This document shows positions 1 to 6,295 of a stretch of 10,968 bases of DNA, piece after piece. This stretch comes from Actinomycetota bacterium. GTDB taxonomy: Bacteria; Actinomycetota; Actinomycetes; Nanopelagicales; Nanopelagicaceae. The stretch's first letter is position 1, and each line of letters begins with the position of its first letter. Under the pieces are notes generated by a model. The model searched no databases and was not told the DNA's origin. It was given only the letters and a program-made list of their open reading frames with translations. Location of the stretch: assembly GCA_009698515.1 (NCBI GenBank), contig WLQA01000019.1, positions 1-10,968 of the forward strand, in the 5' to 3' direction. The translations under genes were made by a program, and so were the position numbers.

Positions 1-187
1 AGAGCGTGGTCATCCAAGACTTCGCATGCGTCATGCCGAATTTCATATTGATTTAGCAGCGCGCGATGCCTGGCTGCTTTGTATGAAGGATGCAGTAAAT
101 GGACTTGAAGTTGCTGATGATTTAAAAGCTGAGCTTTGGAATTATCTAGAGCTAGCGGCTAATTCGATGGTGAATCAACCCGGTTAA
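1..187 (+). CDS. glbO: Group II truncated haemoglobin, 3' end only
   Basis: Partial gene: the first complete codon starts at base 2 and the TAA stop is at 185-187, leaving 61 residues. The peptide begins ERGHPRLRMRHAEFHI, continues with ARDAWLLCM and ends with ELAANSMVNQPG. The RGHPRLRMRH...RDAWL..CM...LW.YLE.AA.SMVN pattern is the C-terminal part of actinobacterial trHbO (GlbO). These small haem proteins bind O2 and are linked to O2 delivery to the respiratory chain or to NO and peroxide chemistry; that role is family knowledge. The haem-proximal histidine and distal-pocket residues lie outside the window. The stop codon overlaps the stop codon of the convergent mscS-like gene. GlbO beside an HNH-nuclease gene and pepN matches the mycobacterial order, which supports the call. 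Confidence 0.9.
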   Translation, partial: ERGHPRLRMRHAEFHIDLAARDAWLLCMKDAVNGLEVADDLKAELWNYLELAANSMVNQPG

Positions 188-741
188 TTCTTAGGTTGAG
201 ATTTATTACCAATCTTTAAAATTTCACCATTACGTAAGTACCAAATCGTTCCCTCATTATCGCGAACTGTTGTAATGCGCAGTCCAACTGTTTCCACAAT
301 TCCAGTCACATCTAGAACATTTACCTGATCGCCAACACCATATTGATCTTCCACCAGCATAAAGATGCCAGATAAAATATCGCGAACTAATGTTTGTGCA
401 CCCAAACCAAGTGCCACACCAATCACACCAGCCGATGCAATTAATGGACCAAGATTTAAACCAAACTCGGACAAGATCATAAAGATTGCGATTAACCAGA
501 TGGTGCCATTTAATGTTGAACGTAAAACGGTGCCAGTTGTTTTAGCGCGTTCTTTTTGACGAGCACCAGATCGCTTAGGTCCAGGAATTAAATCGGCATC
601 GGCAATTCGATGCATGGCACGTGTTATTGCTCGACCACCCAAGATCTGAATGGTTAGGGCAAGGGCGATGATGATGGTGATGTTTAGGGGCGCACCGGTA
701 AACCAGTCGTAGGCTCCCTGCAAATTCTCATTTAATTTCAT
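184..741 (-). CDS. Short MscS-family mechanosensitive channel
   Basis: 185 residues from the ATG at 741-739. The frame is open upstream to 897, but that extension would cover the divergent promoter region and has no family resemblance, so MKLNEN is the preferred start. Hydrophobic segments lie at about 19-36 and 79-97. A pore-lining MscS TM3-like segment lies at about 101-127 (ASAGVIGVALGLGAQTLVRD, then ILSGIF). The beta-domain follows at about 128-180 (LVEDQYGVGDQV, TGIVETVGLRIT, IWYLRNGEILKIGN). MscS channels release solutes when the membrane is stretched by osmotic down-shock. This protein stops five residues after GNKSQ, so it lacks the C-terminal alpha/beta domain that forms the cytoplasmic vestibule in E. 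coli MscS (286 residues). Its stop codon overlaps the glbO stop. Family assignment is secure; channel activity of so short a form is inferred. Confidence 0.85.
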   Translation of the reverse strand: MKLNENLQGAYDWFTGAPLNITIIIALALTIQILGGRAITRAMHRIADADLIPGPKRSGARQKERAKTTGTVLRSTLNGTIWLIAIFMILSEFGLNLGPLIASAGVIGVALGLGAQTLVRDILSGIFMLVEDQYGVGDQVNVLDVTGIVETVGLRITTVRDNEGTIWYLRNGEILKIGNKSQPKN

Positions 742-868
742 AATATGAGAAAACTTTAACCTAAATGTTAAGCAGATTTTGCAGACAAATACTGTTTTTT
801 TCTGCCTTCTCGGGCAAGATGTACCCACCAGCGCGAGCCACGCGTTGTCCCAAAAGGAGAAGCTTTCA

Positions 869-1393
869 GTGTCACAAACTTTGGTACTGAACGCCACCTA
901 CGAGCCACTAGGTGTCGTTTCAGATAGACGAGCATTGATCCTCGTCTTAAATCAACGTGCCATTTCCGTTGAGGATTCAAATAACATTTTAAATTATGCA
1001 CGCGGTTCAATTACGCTGCCAGCAGTTATTAAATTAAATAAATATGTGCGTATTCCTTACCGCCATGCAGTACCTCTCTCGCGTCGAGCAATCTTTGCTC
1101 GCGATAATGGTCGCTGTGTTTATTGTGGAGTGACTGCAACATCAATTGATCACGTAATTCCAAGATCTCGCGGTGGCGGACACAATTGGGAGAATGTGGT
1201 TTCAGCTTGTCACAAATGTAATCATGTAAAGGCTGATAAAACTTTGAAAGATTTAGGATGGCGCTTGCGCAATGTGCCACGTGAACCAGTTGGCGCTGCC
1301 TGGCGAATTTTAGGAACAGGCAAACCTGATCTAAGTTGGATTCCTTACTTAAAGCCGTTTGGTGTCGAAGCGATGGGAGCAGCAAGCGCATGA
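869..1393 (+). CDS. HNH endonuclease domain protein
   Basis: 174 residues. The start chosen is GTG at 869, nine bases after AGGAG (855-859). It gives the N-terminus (V/M)SQTLVLNATYEPLG, usual for the actinobacterial family. The frame is open back to an ATG at 779, but that extension is not family-like. The HNH fold is complete: C83 and C86 (RCVYCG), D94-H95 (SIDHVIPRSRGG), N109 (WENVV), and C114 and C117 (ACHKCN), with the two Cys pairs likely holding a structural zinc. HNH domains cut nucleic acid using a single metal ion. The cellular role of this conserved stand-alone protein is not established, but it sits at the same place as Rv2469c beside glbO. Its TGA stop overlaps the next gene's ATG, indicating translational coupling. 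Confidence 0.88.
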   Translation: MSQTLVLNATYEPLGVVSDRRALILVLNQRAISVEDSNNILNYARGSITLPAVIKLNKYVRIPYRHAVPLSRRAIFARDNGRCVYCGVTATSIDHVIPRSRGGGHNWENVVSACHKCNHVKADKTLKDLGWRLRNVPREPVGAAWRILGTGKPDLSWIPYLKPFGVEAMGAASA

Positions 1394-1557
1394 TGGAAGA
1401 TGGATCAATGCCAGGTGAAGGATTAACAGCTCTGCAAACCGCCCTTTATTTCTTTGGCGCACCAATTGCAATATTTTTAGCAATCACCGTAATCGTGCTT
1501 GCAACAACTGCAGATCGTAAATCAAAGAAAGCGGCAAGCCTTACTCATATTGAGTAA
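1390..1557 (+). CDS. Small single-pass membrane protein, candidate cytochrome oxidase subunit CtaJ
   Basis: 55 residues, starting at the ATG of an ATGA overlap with the HNH gene stop. The overlap marks this start rather than the longer in-frame one at 1336, which lies inside the HNH gene. A short acidic N-terminus (MMEDGSMPGEG) is followed by one hydrophobic helix at about residues 14-40 (YFFGAPIAIFLAITVIVLA) and a basic tail (DRKSKK), so the C-terminus should be cytoplasmic. Actinobacteria carry a similar small membrane protein at this locus. The mycobacterial one (CtaJ) was, as I recall, found as an accessory subunit of the aa3 oxidase in the III2-IV2 supercomplex. The assignment rests on size, topology and position, since a single helix gives little sequence signature. 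The gene ends directly against the convergent pepN stop. Confidence 0.6.
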   Translation: MMEDGSMPGEGLTALQTALYFFGAPIAIFLAITVIVLATTADRKSKKAASLTHIE

Positions 1558-4098
1558 TTACTTATCGCGTGCTTGTGCCTTAAGTGCACGATCTAGTGCA
1601 TCGCGACCTTCTGAAACTAACCGGCGAAGTCCTGCTTGGCCATCTTTGCCAGTTGTATCAAGCCACTTAATAGTTTTATCAAGTGTTTCTTGAGTTGTAA
1701 TAAAGGTTGGATAAAGCGCAGTTGCAAACTTACTTGCAACTTCATATGACTTCTTGCCCCAAGTATCCATAAGAAGATCAAAGTAAGGATCAACATATGC
1801 GGCAAGTAATGGACGATGAAGTGCGCGTTGGAATCCGGCAATCTGTGCTTCACGAAGTGAGGTTGAGATTTCAGCTGTAGTTAAAGATTTCCAAGTTTCT
1901 GCCTTTGCTTCTGCATTTGGAAGTGCAGCAAGACAAGTTGCGTGGGCAAGTTGGCCAGTTAATGTGTTGTCCTTTAATAACTCAGCAGAAAGTGCGGCCT
2001 TATCCATTAAGCCGCGTTCGGCAAGTGCGGTAACAAATGTCCAACGCAGATCAGCATCTACTTTTAGACCAGTTAATTTGCCATCTAGTAATTCACGGAT
2101 TAAATCATTGTGTTCAGCACTGGATGCAAATGATGTGAAGTTGCGGGCAAATTGAAGTTGGTGATCACTTCCGGCTTTTGCACTGCGCACCATTGCCTCA
2201 TATGCATTACCAACTTTAAGGCGAGCAGAGTCGCGCCTAGTTGGATGTGAGTAAATTTCAACTGCAGTTACTAATTGGTTAGCAATGATGGTGACAGTTG
2301 CAATGTCATCTTCACCTGGCAAGCCAGCAAGTGCGATATCAATAAAGTCTGCGGCGCTAATTTCAGCATCTCGCAACATATCCCAGGCGGCAGACCAGCA
2401 AAGTGCGCGGGTTAAGGAGTCATCAATCTTTCCTAAATGAGCTTTTAAAGTTGCAATAGAGCGATCATCAAAGCGCACCTTTGCATATGAAAGATCGCGA
2501 TCATTAATTACCAATAGATCTGCAACCTTTTCGCCAGCAAGTTCAGAAACAACAGTTTTAGCTCCTGCTACATCTAATTCAACTGATTTGCGAAGTGCGA
2601 TCTTGTTTCCAACTAGATCATAAAGACCAACTGCCATCCGGTGCGGACGAAGCTCTGCAGAGTTTGCCGGCATGGTTGGTGCCTCTTGCGAAACTGCAAC
2701 AGATTTATAAGTATCCCCATCAATTTCAAGAATTGGGCGCAAGGTATTTACACCAGCTGTTTGTAGCCAGGTTGAAACCCAAGGCTTTAGATCGCGGCCA
2801 CTTGTTGCAGTTAACTCATTTAATAGATCATCTAGTGTTGTGTTTTTAAAGGCGTGCTTAGCAAAGTACTTCTGCAAGCCAGAAATAAAGTTATCTCTTC
2901 CAACGTGTGCAACTAATTGTTGAAGAACAGATGCACCTTTTGCATAGGAAATACCATCAAAGTTTCCAGCAACAGTGTCGATATCTTTCATATCAGAAAC
3001 AATTGGGTGAGTAGATGAGAGTTGATCTTGGCGGTATGCCCAGTTCTTACGTTCTTGGTTAAAGCCAGTCCAAGAGTTTTTAAATCTAGTTCCCTCAACC
3101 ATTGCTAAATAAGATGACCATTCAGCAAATGATTCATTAAGCCAAAGATCATCCCACCACTTCATGGTGACCATATTGCCAAACCACATGTGGGCCATCT
3201 CGTGCAGGATTGTGTTAGCACGTGCGTTATACATGCGCTCTGTAACTTTAGAACGAAATACAAGTAAACGCTCTAGGAATGTAACGGCGCCAGCATTTTC
3301 CATCGCACCCCAGTTGAAATCAACAACTGCGATTTGGTCATACTTTTCAAATGGGTATTCCAAACCAAATACTTTTTCAAAGTAGGCAAAGCCTTGTTTT
3401 GTAATTAAGAAAATATCCTCTGGATCTAAGTGCTCAGCCAATGATTTACGACAGTAAATTCCAAGTGGCACAGTCTTCTTACCAACATAGGTATCTTTAA
3501 CAGAGTAGTAAGGACCAGCAATTAAAGCTGTGATGTATGTTGAAATTCTTGGAGTTGGTGTAAATGACCATTGTGTTCTGTTATTTCCTAAATCCTTCTT
3601 CTCCTTCAGAGGATTATTTGCAACAACCTCCCAATGAGAAGGAACAATTGCAGTTAATGTAAAGGTGGCCTTTAAATCTGGTTGATCAAAGCATGGATAC
3701 ATCTTGCGAATAAAAGCAGTCTCACCTTGTGAGTAAAGGTAAACCTCGTTATCAACTGGATCGACAGAGCGCTGTAGCCCTTCACCAGTCTTTGAGTAAA
3801 GTGCTTCAACCTCAATTATTAATTCATTTTCAGCGGCTAAGCCCTTTAAGTAAATTGTTTCGCCATCGTAATTAGCGGTATCTACTGGTTGGCCATTTAA
3901 TGTTGCAGAGATAACGCGCTTGCCAACAGCATCAATGAAGGTGTCATAACCAGGCTTGTTACAGGAGAAGTTAGCAACTGTTTTAGATAAGAAGCTCTCT
4001 TCGCCAGTTGTGACATCAAGTGTTACGTCATATCCATGCATTTGGATATGAGCAGAACGCTCGCGGGCTTCAGCACGTGTGGAATTTAAACCTGGCAC
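1558..4098 (-). CDS. pepN: Aminopeptidase N (M1 zinc metallopeptidase)
   Basis: 846 residues from a GTG at 4098-4096, preceded by TAAGGAG (AGGAG at 4108-4104) with a 5-base gap. It removes N-terminal residues from peptides and probably works downstream of ATP-dependent proteases in the cytoplasm. M1 hallmarks are all present: the GAMEN exopeptidase motif at 264-268; the zinc site HEMAH at 299-303 with the third ligand E322 (HExxH-x18-E, in LWLNESFAEW); and the catalytic tyrosine Y385 in GISYAKGASVL. The N-terminal beta-domain is about 1-200, the thermolysin-like domain follows, and the last roughly 320 residues form the helical ERAP1-like C-terminal domain. Length is normal for actinobacterial PepN. 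No signal peptide is seen. The stop codon abuts the preceding convergent gene with no intervening base. A plausible promoter lies at 4120-4148. Confidence 0.97.
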   Translation of the reverse strand: MPGLNSTRAEARERSAHIQMHGYDVTLDVTTGEESFLSKTVANFSCNKPGYDTFIDAVGKRVISATLNGQPVDTANYDGETIYLKGLAAENELIIEVEALYSKTGEGLQRSVDPVDNEVYLYSQGETAFIRKMYPCFDQPDLKATFTLTAIVPSHWEVVANNPLKEKKDLGNNRTQWSFTPTPRISTYITALIAGPYYSVKDTYVGKKTVPLGIYCRKSLAEHLDPEDIFLITKQGFAYFEKVFGLEYPFEKYDQIAVVDFNWGAMENAGAVTFLERLLVFRSKVTERMYNARANTILHEMAHMWFGNMVTMKWWDDLWLNESFAEWSSYLAMVEGTRFKNSWTGFNQERKNWAYRQDQLSSTHPIVSDMKDIDTVAGNFDGISYAKGASVLQQLVAHVGRDNFISGLQKYFAKHAFKNTTLDDLLNELTATSGRDLKPWVSTWLQTAGVNTLRPILEIDGDTYKSVAVSQEAPTMPANSAELRPHRMAVGLYDLVGNKIALRKSVELDVAGAKTVVSELAGEKVADLLVINDRDLSYAKVRFDDRSIATLKAHLGKIDDSLTRALCWSAAWDMLRDAEISAADFIDIALAGLPGEDDIATVTIIANQLVTAVEIYSHPTRRDSARLKVGNAYEAMVRSAKAGSDHQLQFARNFTSFASSAEHNDLIRELLDGKLTGLKVDADLRWTFVTALAERGLMDKAALSAELLKDNTLTGQLAHATCLAALPNAEAKAETWKSLTTAEISTSLREAQIAGFQRALHRPLLAAYVDPYFDLLMDTWGKKSYEVASKFATALYPTFITTQETLDKTIKWLDTTGKDGQAGLRRLVSEGRDALDRALKAQARDK

Positions 4099-4119
4099 AT
4101 TTACTCCTTATTATTAAGC

Positions 4120-4148
4120 AACTTAAATACGCGTAAGCGGGTATCCAA
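4120..4148 (-). promoter_or_regulatory. Candidate pepN promoter
   Basis: Read on the minus strand, TTGGAT (4148-4143) and TAAGTT (4125-4120) are separated by 17 bases. This resembles a primary-sigma -35/-10 pair, with the -10 about 21 bases before the pepN GTG and the ribosome binding site between. The 74-bp gap to divergent trmB must hold both promoters; I see no equally good pair for trmB. Confidence 0.4.
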
Positions 4149-4172
4149 TCAGAGATTGCAGGTTAAGCCAAG

Positions 4173-4832
4173 ATGGAACGGCCATCCATTCGTAGTTACG
4201 CCCTCAGAGGCAATCGCTTAACTAGAGCGCAGGCATTGGCGATGCAAACTCAATGGGGCAACTTCAGTTTGCAGGTGGAAAGTGAATTAAGAATTAATGA
4301 TTTATTTCCAGATAAGAAGCAGGTAATTCTAGAAATTGGTTCTGGCATGGGTGAGGCAACTGCTGGAATTGCCGAACATTTTCCAGATACTGGCTTTGTT
4401 GCAGTTGAAATGCATAACCCAGGTTTGGGTGCATTACTACTTTTAATTATTGAGAAGAAGCTACAAAATATTAAATTAATTCGCGAAGATGCCACCCACC
4501 TGCTAAATAACTTTATTCCAGATAATTCACTAGATGCGGTGCATCTTTACTTTCCAGATCCTTGGCCAAAAAATCGTCAACACAAAAGAAGAATTGTGCA
4601 ACCAGAGTTTGTAGAGTTAATCGCGAGCAAATTAAAACCAGATGGCTATATTCATATTGCTACGGATTGGCAGCCGTATGCGGATTGGATCAAAGTTAGA
4701 TTTGATGACAACAAAAGATTTAACGGGGGAGTAATAGCCCGCCCGGATTGGCGTCCAATTTCAAAGTTTGAGGGACAAGGCTTAAAGAAAGGTCATGCGG
4801 TAACTGATTTAAAGTATAAAAAGATTAAATAA
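4173..4832 (+). CDS. trmB: tRNA (guanine-N7)-methyltransferase
   Basis: 219 residues from the ATG at 4173. TrmB methylates guanine 46 in the variable loop of tRNAs using S-adenosylmethionine. The SAM-binding motif I is at 52-60 (ILEIGSGMG), followed by the acidic VAVEMHNPG segment near 77-85. The family signature YFPDPWPK is at 126-133 with HKRRIV at 137-142. The C-terminus shows the expected RP.SKFEGQGLKKGH.V.DL pattern. The region upstream has no strong Shine-Dalgarno sequence (only purines in GCCAAG), so translation may be weak or the message may have a very short leader. The gene is divergent from pepN, and its last 8 bases overlap the 3' end of the convergent rpiB. Confidence 0.95.
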   Translation: MERPSIRSYALRGNRLTRAQALAMQTQWGNFSLQVESELRINDLFPDKKQVILEIGSGMGEATAGIAEHFPDTGFVAVEMHNPGLGALLLLIIEKKLQNIKLIREDATHLLNNFIPDNSLDAVHLYFPDPWPKNRQHKRRIVQPEFVELIASKLKPDGYIHIATDWQPYADWIKVRFDDNKRFNGGVIARPDWRPISKFEGQGLKKGHAVTDLKYKKIK

Positions 4833-5280
4833 TTCCGTTTGTTTCATACTTACTTATCTGACCAATCCTGCGCACATGGCGTTCATCATTAGTAAATGGT
4901 GTTGCTAAAAAGGTATCTACTAATTGCAGGCAAAATGCTTCATCATGCATCCGTCCGCCAATTGAAATTACATTTGCGTTGTTGTGCTCACGGGCCAGCT
5001 TTGCAGTTTCAACCGACCAAACTAAAGCAGCACGAACACCTTTAACTTTATTTGCTGCCATCTGTTCACCGTTGCCAGAGCCACCTAAAACAATTCCAAA
5101 TGATGAAGGATCTTTTGCAGTTGCCTCGGCAGCAGGAATACAAAAAACCGGGTAATCATCTAGTGCGTCATATTGGTGTGGTCCGTGATCAGTAACATCA
5201 TGGCCAGCTTTTTTTAGATGCTCAATAATCTTTGCTTTAAATTCAAGTCCTGCATGATCGCTACCAATATGAATTTTCAT
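4825..5280 (-). CDS. rpiB: Ribose-5-phosphate isomerase B
   Basis: 151 residues from the ATG at 5280-5278, beginning MKIHIGSDHAG as in the RpiB/LacAB family. The enzyme interconverts ribose 5-phosphate and ribulose 5-phosphate in the non-oxidative pentose phosphate pathway. D8 and H9 sit in the phosphate/sugar-binding GSDHAG loop. The central loop reads GGSGNGEQMAANKV (66-79) with Glu72 where the E. coli-type enzyme has its catalytic cysteine. This matches the mycobacterial form, in which a glutamate (Glu75 in M. tuberculosis) is the general base. A second conserved stretch is LAREHNNANVISIGGR. No Shine-Dalgarno sequence is evident in the bases before the ATG. A terminator for the upstream gene ends about 15 bases before this start. 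Rv2465c, at the same place in M. tuberculosis, is the equivalent gene. Confidence 0.95.
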   Translation of the reverse strand: MKIHIGSDHAGLEFKAKIIEHLKKAGHDVTDHGPHQYDALDDYPVFCIPAAEATAKDPSSFGIVLGGSGNGEQMAANKVKGVRAALVWSVETAKLAREHNNANVISIGGRMHDEAFCLQLVDTFLATPFTNDERHVRRIGQISKYETNGII

Positions 5281-5294
5281 GTTTGTAGTTTGGC

Positions 5295-5335
5295 AGAAAA
5301 CACAAACGGCCCGCTCATTTTCATGAGCAAGGCCG
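5295..5335 (-). terminator. Intrinsic terminator after the exported-protein gene
   Basis: The arms CGGCC...GCTCAT (5307-5318) and ATGAGC...GGCCG (5323-5335) pair as an 11-bp stem. The loop is TTTC and there is a small 1x2 internal loop. Read on the minus strand, the stem is followed by TTTGTGTTTTCT (5306-5295). It lies 36 bases beyond the stop of the exported-protein gene and just before the rpiB start codon. Confidence 0.75.
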
Positions 5336-5370
5336 AAAGTGTCTAGGTTGGAAAGGTACTTATGAAGTTG

Positions 5371-6003
5371 TTATGCCTTAATTGTTAGGCCACCGGAATA
5401 CTTTGCAGTGCTAGTTGTACCTGTCCCAGGAACTACTAATCCACCACCCATTCCAGCTTCACCTTTAGGGCCTTTACCATGACCTTTTTTACCAAAGCCC
5501 TTAACGCTGTTTACCTTGTCAGTAACCATCGCAGTTAAGTTTGCTTTAGCAGCGCTTGCTTGTGCAGCAGTTAACTTTCCTGCAGTTACACGAGCATCAA
5601 TTTCCTTTGTTTCAAATGCAACAAGTGCGGTGATCAATGCATCTTTCTTTGATCCAGCAATAGTTGCTAGAGATTCGCCAGCTTGCACACGGCTTTTTAG
5701 TGTTGCTTCAGTAATTCCAAGTGTTGAAGTAACAACTGCAATTTCAGCTGTGCGATGTGCTTGCATCTCTGCTTCAGTTGGACGGTTTGCTTCGGCTAAT
5801 GCTTTTGCATCAGTTTGAGCTTTAACAATCGCATCTGCTTGAGATTGAGTGATTGTTCCCTTTGTTACAAGATCAGATAGAAGTGATGACAAACCTGCGC
5901 CACCTTTTCCGCCCATTCCACCATGCGCTGATGCAACTGAAGCTGCACCAACTGAAAGTGCAATAGCTGCTGCTGCAACACCTGCGATAACTTTCTTTCT
6001 CAT
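5371..6003 (-). CDS. Exported Ala/Gly-rich protein with paired short helical repeats, function unknown
   Basis: 210 residues from the ATG at 6003-6001, preceded by a purine-rich GGGGACAG. The N-terminus is a Sec signal peptide: MRKK, then an Ala-rich hydrophobic core, and a probable signal peptidase I site after ASA at residue 26. Two related helix-turn segments follow: LVTKGTITQSQADAIVKAQ (45-63) and VTAGKLTAAQASAAKANL (139-156). Between them is LGITEATLKSRVQAGESLATIAG (95-117). The theme LG(I/L)TE..L...G.SLA.IA...I...V..G.(I/L)T..QA.A is common in secreted actinobacterial proteins of unknown role. Residues 168-190 are rich in Gly, Lys and His, and the tail is low-complexity. It is probably released or wall-associated. 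A terminator follows at 5335-5295, so it is likely monocistronic. It is divergent from the collagen-like gene. No catalytic motif is visible. Confidence 0.8.
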   Translation of the reverse strand: MRKKVIAGVAAAAIALSVGAASVASAHGGMGGKGGAGLSSLLSDLVTKGTITQSQADAIVKAQTDAKALAEANRPTEAEMQAHRTAEIAVVTSTLGITEATLKSRVQAGESLATIAGSKKDALITALVAFETKEIDARVTAGKLTAAQASAAKANLTAMVTDKVNSVKGFGKKGHGKGPKGEAGMGGGLVVPGTGTTSTAKYSGGLTIKA

Positions 6004-6098
6004 TCTGTCCCCGTTTCTTACATCTCTTTATTTGTCTCTCATGTGCCTTCGCACTTGATGTGAGTAGATAACAGGCTCTTGCTGAGCCGATAATCCAA

Positions 6099-6116
6099 TG
6101 CACCTGAGTGGCAGGT
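6099..6116. repeat. Dyad copy 1: TGCACCTGA with CAGGT
   Basis: TGCACCTGA (6099-6107) contains ACCTG, which forms a perfect inverted repeat with CAGGT at 6112-6116 across a 5-base spacer. The nonamer and the ACCTG/CAGGT dyad both recur at 6235-6258. It could be an operator half of a looped regulatory region or a small RNA hairpin. Confidence 0.5.
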
Positions 6117-6122
6117 TAGAGT

Positions 6123-6214
6123 TTTTTGCTCTGGCTAAATTCTAGGAGTGCTGGCCCACGCAGAGAGAGGCTTTTTGCTTAGAAAAGGGTGTGAACTCTC
6201 TTGATCACGCAGAG
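6123..6214. repeat. Two degenerate units with a 49-bp offset
   Basis: TTTTTGCT occurs at 6123-6130 and 6172-6179, and CACGCAGAG at 6157-6165 and 6206-6214. Both pairs are offset by exactly 49 bases, while the sequence between the blocks is mostly different: about 26 of 49 positions match over the whole unit (6121-6169 against 6170-6218). This is what an old tandem duplication or a pair of binding modules would look like. Confidence 0.5.
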
Positions 6215-6234
6215 TAATCAGGCGCACCATAAAT

Positions 6235-6258
6235 TGCACCTGACCAATCTGGCCAGGT
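6235..6258. repeat. Dyad copy 2: TGCACCTGA with CAGGT
   Basis: TGCACCTGA at 6235-6243 repeats the element at 6099-6107, exactly 136 bases away. Its ACCTG (6238-6242) is inverted-repeated by CAGGT (6254-6258) across 11 bases. An overlapping inverted repeat, TGACC (6241-6245) with GGTCA (6256-6260), strengthens the dyad. It lies about 40 bases before the collagen-like gene's start. Confidence 0.5.
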
Positions 6259-6295
6259 CAAGAATCCTCACATTTGAGGAGATGGAAAATCGATC

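Larger units (their letters stand above)
6004..6295. other. Divergent intergenic region with repeated elements
   Basis: These 292 bases separate two divergent genes for exported proteins and contain no convincing ORF. Contents: a small hairpin GTGC-CTTC-GCAC (6043-6054); a hairpin GGCTC-TTGCT-GAGCC (6074-6088); dyads at 6102-6116 and 6238-6258; and two blocks repeated at a 49-bp offset (6123-6165 and 6172-6214). GAGGAG at 6276-6281 is the likely but distant ribosome binding site of the collagen-like gene. I found no promoter pair with good spacing on either strand. Confidence 0.6.

Noticed and set aside
756..771. Inverted repeat TTAAC-N6-GTTAA between the mscS-like and HNH genes
   Set aside because: Five-base AT-rich arms are expected often by chance in this composition, and no second copy was seen.
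779..868. N-terminal extension of the HNH protein from the ATG at 779
   Set aside because: The GTG at 869 has a good ribosome binding site and gives the family N-terminus; the extra 30 residues have low-complexity, unfamiliar sequence.
742..897. 52-residue N-terminal extension of the mscS-like protein
   Set aside because: It runs through the divergent intergenic region into the HNH gene and has no MscS resemblance.
6101..6127. Hairpin plus T6 tract as a plus-strand terminator
   Set aside because: The 5-bp stem is separated from the T tract by several bases, and no plus-strand gene lies upstream to terminate. A small RNA end remains possible.
6150..6220. CACGCA motifs as a c-di-GMP (GEMM) riboswitch
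   Set aside because: The rest of the GEMM core (GGGCAAACC and ACGCAAAGCC segments with their stems) is absent.
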